This document shows positions 5,389 to 6,568 of a DNA stretch of 6,568 bases, piece after piece (position 1 is the first letter of the stretch; every line of letters starts with the position of its first letter). Below the pieces are notes generated by a model. It saw only the letters and a list, made by a program, of their open reading frames with translations, was not told where the DNA came from and did no database searches. The stretch is from Chloroflexota bacterium. GTDB taxonomy: Bacteria > Chloroflexota > Limnocylindria > P2-11E. The stretch spans positions 1 through 6,568 of the forward strand of contig VBEU01000026.1 of NCBI GenBank assembly GCA_005883775.1. Reading direction: 5' to 3'. Position numbers and translations under genes: made by a program.

Positions 5389-5673
5389 TTAAATGACTGG
5401 TGGCAGGATGCGGAGGAGGAGGAAGGTCACCGCGTTGATCAGAAGAAGCGCGGCGAGCGGGGAGAAGTCGGTGCCGTCGATCGGCCGGACCACGCGTCGT
5501 ACGGCCGCGAGGAGCCAATCCGTCGACGCATAGACGACGCCACCGAGGACCGGGAGACGGGCGCCCGGGATCCATGAGAGCGCGACCCGGATAAAGAGCG
5601 CGAGCGTGAGCGCTCCGCTCACGACGTTGATCGCAGCCTCCACGAACACGCGGAGCAGGCACGTGATGCACAT
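5389..5673 (-). CDS. yggT: YggT family membrane protein (second of a tandem pair)
   Basis: The product is 94 residues with two hydrophobic helices (about 11-35 and 71-90), the size of a single YggT unit. Family motifs are visible: RVALSWIP (29-36), an R-R pair at 59-60, and DFSP at 69-72. The usual E/D-P before the central helix reads D-W here (52-53), a departure from the first copy. It begins MCITCLL, with a CxxC pair at residues 2 and 5 that also occurs in the first copy. YggT proteins are integral membrane proteins; relatives (YlmG/YCF19) are linked to cell division, osmotic-stress tolerance and chloroplast or cyanobacterial nucleoid and envelope functions, but no activity is firmly known. 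ATG 5673 shares one base with the TGA of the first copy (TGATG), implying coupled translation. The frame is open further upstream, but that part shadows the first copy in Arg/Pro-rich codons. Confidence 0.9.
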   Translation of the reverse strand: MCITCLLRVFVEAAINVVSGALTLALFIRVALSWIPGARLPVLGGVVYASTDWLLAAVRRVVRPIDGTDFSPLAALLLINAVTFLLLRILPPVI

Positions 5674-5960
5674 CAGCGCGCCTGGGCGACGAGCCCCAGG
5701 ACGATGGGCTCCAAGAACCTGATCGCGATGAGCACGATGAACGGTGAAAAGTCGAGACCTCCGGCGATGGGGAGCGCGCGGCGGATCGGCGCAAGAATCG
5801 GCTCGCTGACGCCCCACGCGAATTCGCTGATCCCGAACGGCAGGCGGGCGCTCGGGAACCACGACAGGACGACCCGCACGACGATCGCGAGCGTCAAGGC
5901 ATTCGCCACCGCATCGATGAACGCCTGGAGGTAGAAGATCAGCAGGCAGGTCGCGCACAC
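5673..5960 (-). CDS. yggT: YggT family membrane protein (first of a tandem pair)
   Basis: The product is 95 residues with two hydrophobic helices (about 6-32 and 72-91). YggT motifs are clear: RVVLSWFP (29-36), SEPILAPIRR (52-61) and LDFSPF (69-74). It starts at GTG 5960, giving an N-terminus with Cys2 and Cys5 (CATC). The start is supported because the next gene begins with the same C-x-T-C-L-L sequence. By eye about 23 of the first 41 residues are identical in the two copies, so they are diverged paralogues. E. coli YggT is a single protein of about 188 residues with two such units, so the pair here resembles a split version of it. The start lies five bases after the dcd stop codon, with no obvious Shine-Dalgarno sequence, so it is probably translated from the dcd message. 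Confidence 0.9.
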   Translation of the reverse strand: MCATCLLIFYLQAFIDAVANALTLAIVVRVVLSWFPSARLPFGISEFAWGVSEPILAPIRRALPIAGGLDFSPFIVLIAIRFLEPIVLGLVAQAR

Positions 5961-5965
5961 GGTCG

Positions 5966-6526
5966 CTAGACGTCCAGCCGGTAGCGCGACGGCGTCGGGC
6001 CGGTCTGGCCCTGATACGACGAGCCGAGCTCCGGCGAGCCGTAAGGGTGCTCGGCCGGGCTTGAGAGTGGGAAGAATGAGAGCTGCCCGATGCGCATCCC
6101 CGCGTACAGGGTGATTGGGATCGTGTTCACGTTCGAAAGCTCGAGCGTGATGTGGCCATCCCAAGCGGGGTCGATGAATCCGGCGGTGCTGTGGATGAGG
6201 AGTCCGAGCCTGCCGAGCGAGCTTTTGCCCTCGACTCGCGACACCATGTCGTCGGGAAGCCGGATGCGCTCGCGGGTCGACCCGAGCACGAACTCGTTGG
6301 GATGCAGGATGAACGGGGTCTTGGGCGGGACCTGAACGAGCTCGGTGATGTCGTCGAGCGGGCGCGCGAGGTCGATGAAGGCGTGGCGGCTCGAGCGGAA
6401 CACGCGAAAACGGTGGTCGAGGCGGATGTCGACCGATGCGGGCTGGACGCACTTCGGGTCGAACGGATCGATCCCGATGCGGCCGGCATCGATCGCCGCG
6501 CGGATGTCACGATCGGAGAGGACCAC
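5966..6526 (-). CDS. dcd: dCTP deaminase, probably bifunctional dCTP deaminase/dUTPase
   Basis: The 186-residue enzyme converts dCTP to dUTP, or to dUMP in bifunctional forms, supplying the thymidylate pathway. It is cytosolic and the family forms trimers. The N-terminus MVLSDRDIRAAIDAGRIGIDP and the segment VQPASVDIRLD are typical. The active-site core is GKSSLGRLG (100-108) and GHITLEL (124-130). Arg106 and Glu129 align with the catalytic Arg and Glu of the E. coli enzyme, with the same spacing. The stretch HSTAGFIDP and the C-terminal SYQGQTGPTPSR resemble the M. tuberculosis enzyme, which is known to be bifunctional; the second activity here is inferred from that likeness. I chose GTG 6526 because it yields the canonical M-V-L-S-D start; the frame is open to TTG 6559, near the right edge. 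A single-function deaminase is the alternative. Confidence 0.95.
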   Translation of the reverse strand: MVLSDRDIRAAIDAGRIGIDPFDPKCVQPASVDIRLDHRFRVFRSSRHAFIDLARPLDDITELVQVPPKTPFILHPNEFVLGSTRERIRLPDDMVSRVEGKSSLGRLGLLIHSTAGFIDPAWDGHITLELSNVNTIPITLYAGMRIGQLSFFPLSSPAEHPYGSPELGSSYQGQTGPTPSRYRLDV

Positions 6527-6568
6527 TCCGACCGAGTATGCCGGGCTTGGGCCCACCAAGTACGCGCA

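Noticed and set aside
5371..5391. Short GGGC-CGA-GCCC hairpin just after the second YggT stop codon as a terminator
   Set aside because: Only four pairs and no T-run on the minus strand; such stems are common by chance in GC-rich DNA.
5674..5958. Upstream extension of the second YggT gene across the first copy
   Set aside because: The extension shadows the first YggT gene; ATG 5673 gives a protein that lines up with the first copy from residue 2.
5961..6452. Upstream extension of the first YggT gene across dcd
   Set aside because: The extra residues are Arg/Pro/His-rich and out of frame with a clear dcd gene; the YggT homology begins right at GTG 5960.
6527..6568. CATACT and a short CTTGG/CCAAG hairpin upstream of dcd considered as a promoter or leader element
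   Set aside because: No -35 element lies at a workable distance and the hairpin has only five pairs; the window ends before the upstream context can be judged.

Overview
This is a GC-rich bacterial chromosome segment, by eye about two-thirds G+C. Every gene I can support lies on the minus strand, so the window reads from right to left. The genes are tightly packed, most start with GTG, and several overlap by a few bases. The dCTP deaminase closely resembles the mycobacterial form. Together with DUF2207, YggT, DUF167, PspC/LiaF-type and DUF2231-Rieske proteins, this suggests a Gram-positive-like or Chloroflexota/Actinobacteriota-type organism. That placement is inference and I cannot fix the taxon. 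I see no tRNA, rRNA, insertion sequence, CRISPR array or phage gene.

Right part (6526 down to 4984): a dCTP deaminase gene (dcd) is followed by two tandem single-domain YggT membrane protein genes. A 138-base gap with a perfect 10-bp inverted repeat comes next, then a DUF167/YggU gene. YggT next to YggU is a known conserved neighbourhood, as in E. coli yggT-yggU. The two small YggT genes together match the two-repeat layout of E. coli YggT.

Middle part (4954 down to 2640): an ECF sigma factor gene is followed by a small two-helix membrane protein that sits where an anti-sigma factor would be. Then come a PspC-domain membrane protein and a LiaF/toast-rack-like envelope protein. The four genes are coupled by overlaps of 4, 17 and 4 bases. 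This looks like a self-contained cell-envelope stress module: sigma factor, candidate membrane anti-sigma, and two membrane proteins that share the same LiaI/LiaF-type helix hairpin.

Left part (2620 down to 1): a DUF2231 membrane domain fused to a Rieske [2Fe-2S] domain, an MgtE-family magnesium transporter, and the N-terminal part of a secreted or membrane-anchored DUF2207 protein that runs off the left edge. Gaps of 19, 38 and 8 bases allow these genes to be co-transcribed with the stress module, but the sequence does not prove it.

Nothing here is a clearly undescribed system. The most unusual items are the cysteine-free candidate anti-sigma factor in the ECF-PspC-LiaF operon, the DUF2231-Rieske fusion with high-potential cluster features, and the tandem YggT pair with matching N-terminal CxxC motifs.
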